Of a stretch of 7,528 nucleotides of DNA, positions 6,445-7,528 are shown one piece after another; positions within the stretch are counted from its first letter, which is position 1, and each line of letters opens with the position of its first letter. The translations under genes and the position numbers were made by a program. The notes below the pieces were generated by a model. The model saw nothing but the letters and a program-made list of their open reading frames with translations. It was not told where the DNA came from and did no database searches. Origin of the DNA: CAYUJH01 sp964394585. GTDB taxonomy: Bacteria; Bacteroidota; Bacteroidia; Cytophagales; Flammeovirgaceae. Location of the stretch: assembly GCA_964394585.1 (NCBI GenBank), contig CAYMYI010000165.1, forward strand, positions 1-7,528, read 5' to 3'.

Positions 6445-7392
6445 TCATTCCATTTCAATCCCTTGTGCAATCAGGGAGTCCCAAAATGAAGGAGCAGTTT
6501 GGTTAGGTACCATCACATTCAAGCATTTGTGCTGAATTGCAATATGCAAGCGGTTCCGCTCGCCAATTACTTCCCCATCTACTTGTACGGTAAGTTTCTT
6601 TTTATTGCGTAAGAAGATGATAGCTTCTTTACAGCGTATTACCCTGGCATATCGCGTCTTATACACTGAACCGCTAAATACAGTAAGCAACATGTAAAAC
6701 AAGGCAACTAGCGAAAGCGATTTTATGATGCAAAGTTCAAAGTAGCCGTCGTCGAGTTGCCCTAATGGGTTAAGGACAGCGCCAGTCCCATAGCGGCGAG
6801 CGTTGGCGAACGCAATCATATGCACGCCTTTTACGTAGCGTTTTTTATCGGTTTGTATCACGGCTCTCACCTCGCGCGAAAGGGGCAGTTCGCGGAAAAA
6901 CTGTTTTACATAGCCAATAAAACCCCGACGTTTATTTTCTTCGAAACGCTTTACAATTTTGGCATTCAGCCCCATATCGCCAATATGAATGCAGTTATAG
7001 CGGTGGTCTACTTTGATGTTATCAATGGCAATAGCACGCCCTTCAAAAATGACGCGGAGGGCTTCTTCGGGCTGTTTCGGTATTTTGAGTTCTGCCGCCA
7101 TTCCATTTGCTGAACCCATGGGGATAATCCCTAATTTCATCGAAGTGTGCATAATGGCATCGGCAACCAGCAATAAAGTCCCGTCGCCCCCTACGGCAAT
7201 TACAATTTCGGGGCGCACGGCTTTGATTGCATTGCGCAAGTGCATTAAATCGTTTTTACCGGTAGTTTTTAACAATTCGTATGTAAACTGATAGGCAGAG
7301 GCGTATCGATCTAATGATTGAATAAAGGCGTCTTTGTTGTCCCCTCCTGCAATAGGATTGACTACAATCACTACTTTGGTTGGTTGGTTCAT
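6445..7392 (-). CDS. Diacylglycerol kinase catalytic-domain family lipid kinase (DagK/YegS-like)
   Basis: This 315-residue soluble or membrane-peripheral enzyme belongs to the family that phosphorylates diacylglycerol or similar lipids with ATP. The catalytic domain shows VVNPIAGG (10-17) at its start, the nucleotide-binding AVGGDGT (66-72), and GIIPMGSANGMA (88-99) in place of the classic PxGTxNDxA. The second domain has LDDGYFEL (213-220) and the late VDGE (271-274), which is usual for the family. Length is close to that of characterised members (about 300). The start ATG 7392 is the first in frame after a TAA, with an A-rich stretch (CAAAAAATAAC) just before it. Activity is likely, but the lipid substrate is unknown; sphingosine-like or other lipids are possible. 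It is on the same strand as the DHp protein, 129 bases upstream of it, so co-transcription is possible but not shown. No terminator is visible between them. Confidence 0.92.
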   Translation of the reverse strand: MNQPTKVVIVVNPIAGGDNKDAFIQSLDRYASAYQFTYELLKTTGKNDLMHLRNAIKAVRPEIVIAVGGDGTLLLVADAIMHTSMKLGIIPMGSANGMAAELKIPKQPEEALRVIFEGRAIAIDNIKVDHRYNCIHIGDMGLNAKIVKRFEENKRRGFIGYVKQFFRELPLSREVRAVIQTDKKRYVKGVHMIAFANARRYGTGAVLNPLGQLDDGYFELCIIKSLSLVALFYMLLTVFSGSVYKTRYARVIRCKEAIIFLRNKKKLTVQVDGEVIGERNRLHIAIQHKCLNVMVPNQTAPSFWDSLIAQGIEME

Positions 7393-7442
7393 GTTATTTT
7401 TTGCGAGTGTTTAGTGGGTTTTGAAAACATTCAAAGATTGCA

Positions 7443-7456
7443 TGGCAGACTTGCCA
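7443..7456. repeat. Small inverted repeat TGGCA-GACT-TGCCA upstream of the lipid kinase
   Basis: Two 5-base arms (7443-7447 and 7452-7456) are exact reverse complements around a 4-base centre. The repeat lies about 50 bases before the lipid kinase start, where an operator could sit. On the - strand its T-run comes before the arms and not after, so it does not look like a terminator. The arms are short enough to be chance. The rest of 7393-7528 holds a T8 run at 7506-7513 and no supported gene. Confidence 0.25.
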
Positions 7457-7528
7457 AAAATCTTTCAGAGAACTTAAGAGTCTGTTGGGGATTTACATAC
7501 TGCAGTTTTTTTTGGTAAAATAAAGACC

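Noticed and set aside
7432..7458. Promoter-like pair (TTTG and AATCTTTG on the - strand) before the lipid kinase
   Set aside because: The spacer is only 15 bases against about 19 expected, and the -7 box has a mismatch.
7430..7528. C-terminus of another - strand gene entering from the right edge
   Set aside because: One - strand frame stays open for about 31 codons from the edge, but the residues match nothing I know and the length is too short to judge.

Overview
The window looks like a piece of a Bacteroidota chromosome, probably from the Cytophagales or a relative; the phylum is fairly safe, the order is a guess. Three things point there. Start codons have no clear Shine-Dalgarno sequence in front of them. 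The HisB end, the photolyase, the diacylglycerol-kinase-like enzyme and the histidine-kinase-like H-box all match the Bacteroidota versions of these families as I remember them. The genes are also packed very tightly, with moderate GC by eye. I see no insertion sequence, tRNA, rRNA, CRISPR array or phage gene, and no gene-free stretch longer than about 140 bases.

Layout, left to right. The 3' end of hisB (histidine synthesis, + strand, cut by the window edge) meets a convergent gene of the photolyase/cryptochrome family (- strand). Their stop codons share the six-base palindrome TTATAA. A 133-base divergent gap follows, containing a perfect 6-bp inverted repeat. Next comes a three-gene + strand cluster that is almost certainly one transcription unit. 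It encodes a 669-residue membrane protein (two transmembrane helices, an RCK/TrkA-N NAD-binding domain, a degenerate second Rossmann-like region and a C-terminal RyR-type domain), a 215-residue soluble protein I do not recognise, and a PlsC-type lysophospholipid acyltransferase. Gaps within this cluster are 17 bases and a 4-base ATGA overlap. The acyltransferase ends in a 4-base convergent overlap with a - strand gene for a small membrane protein that has a histidine-kinase dimerisation domain but no ATPase domain. Upstream of that gene on the same strand is a diacylglycerol kinase-like lipid kinase. The last 136 bases hold only its 5' region.

How the genes may work together. hisB and the photolyase-family gene are ordinary housekeeping and repair or light-sensing neighbours. 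The three-gene cluster is the most interesting part. A channel-like membrane sensor that reads NAD(H) and possibly a second ligand through its RyR domain is co-transcribed with an unknown protein and a membrane-lipid acyltransferase. This could be a membrane-homeostasis or stress-response module, but that is inference from gene order only. Two lipid enzymes, PlsC-like and DagK-like, flank the ATPase-less sensor-like gene, but they lie on opposite strands and no functional link is shown.
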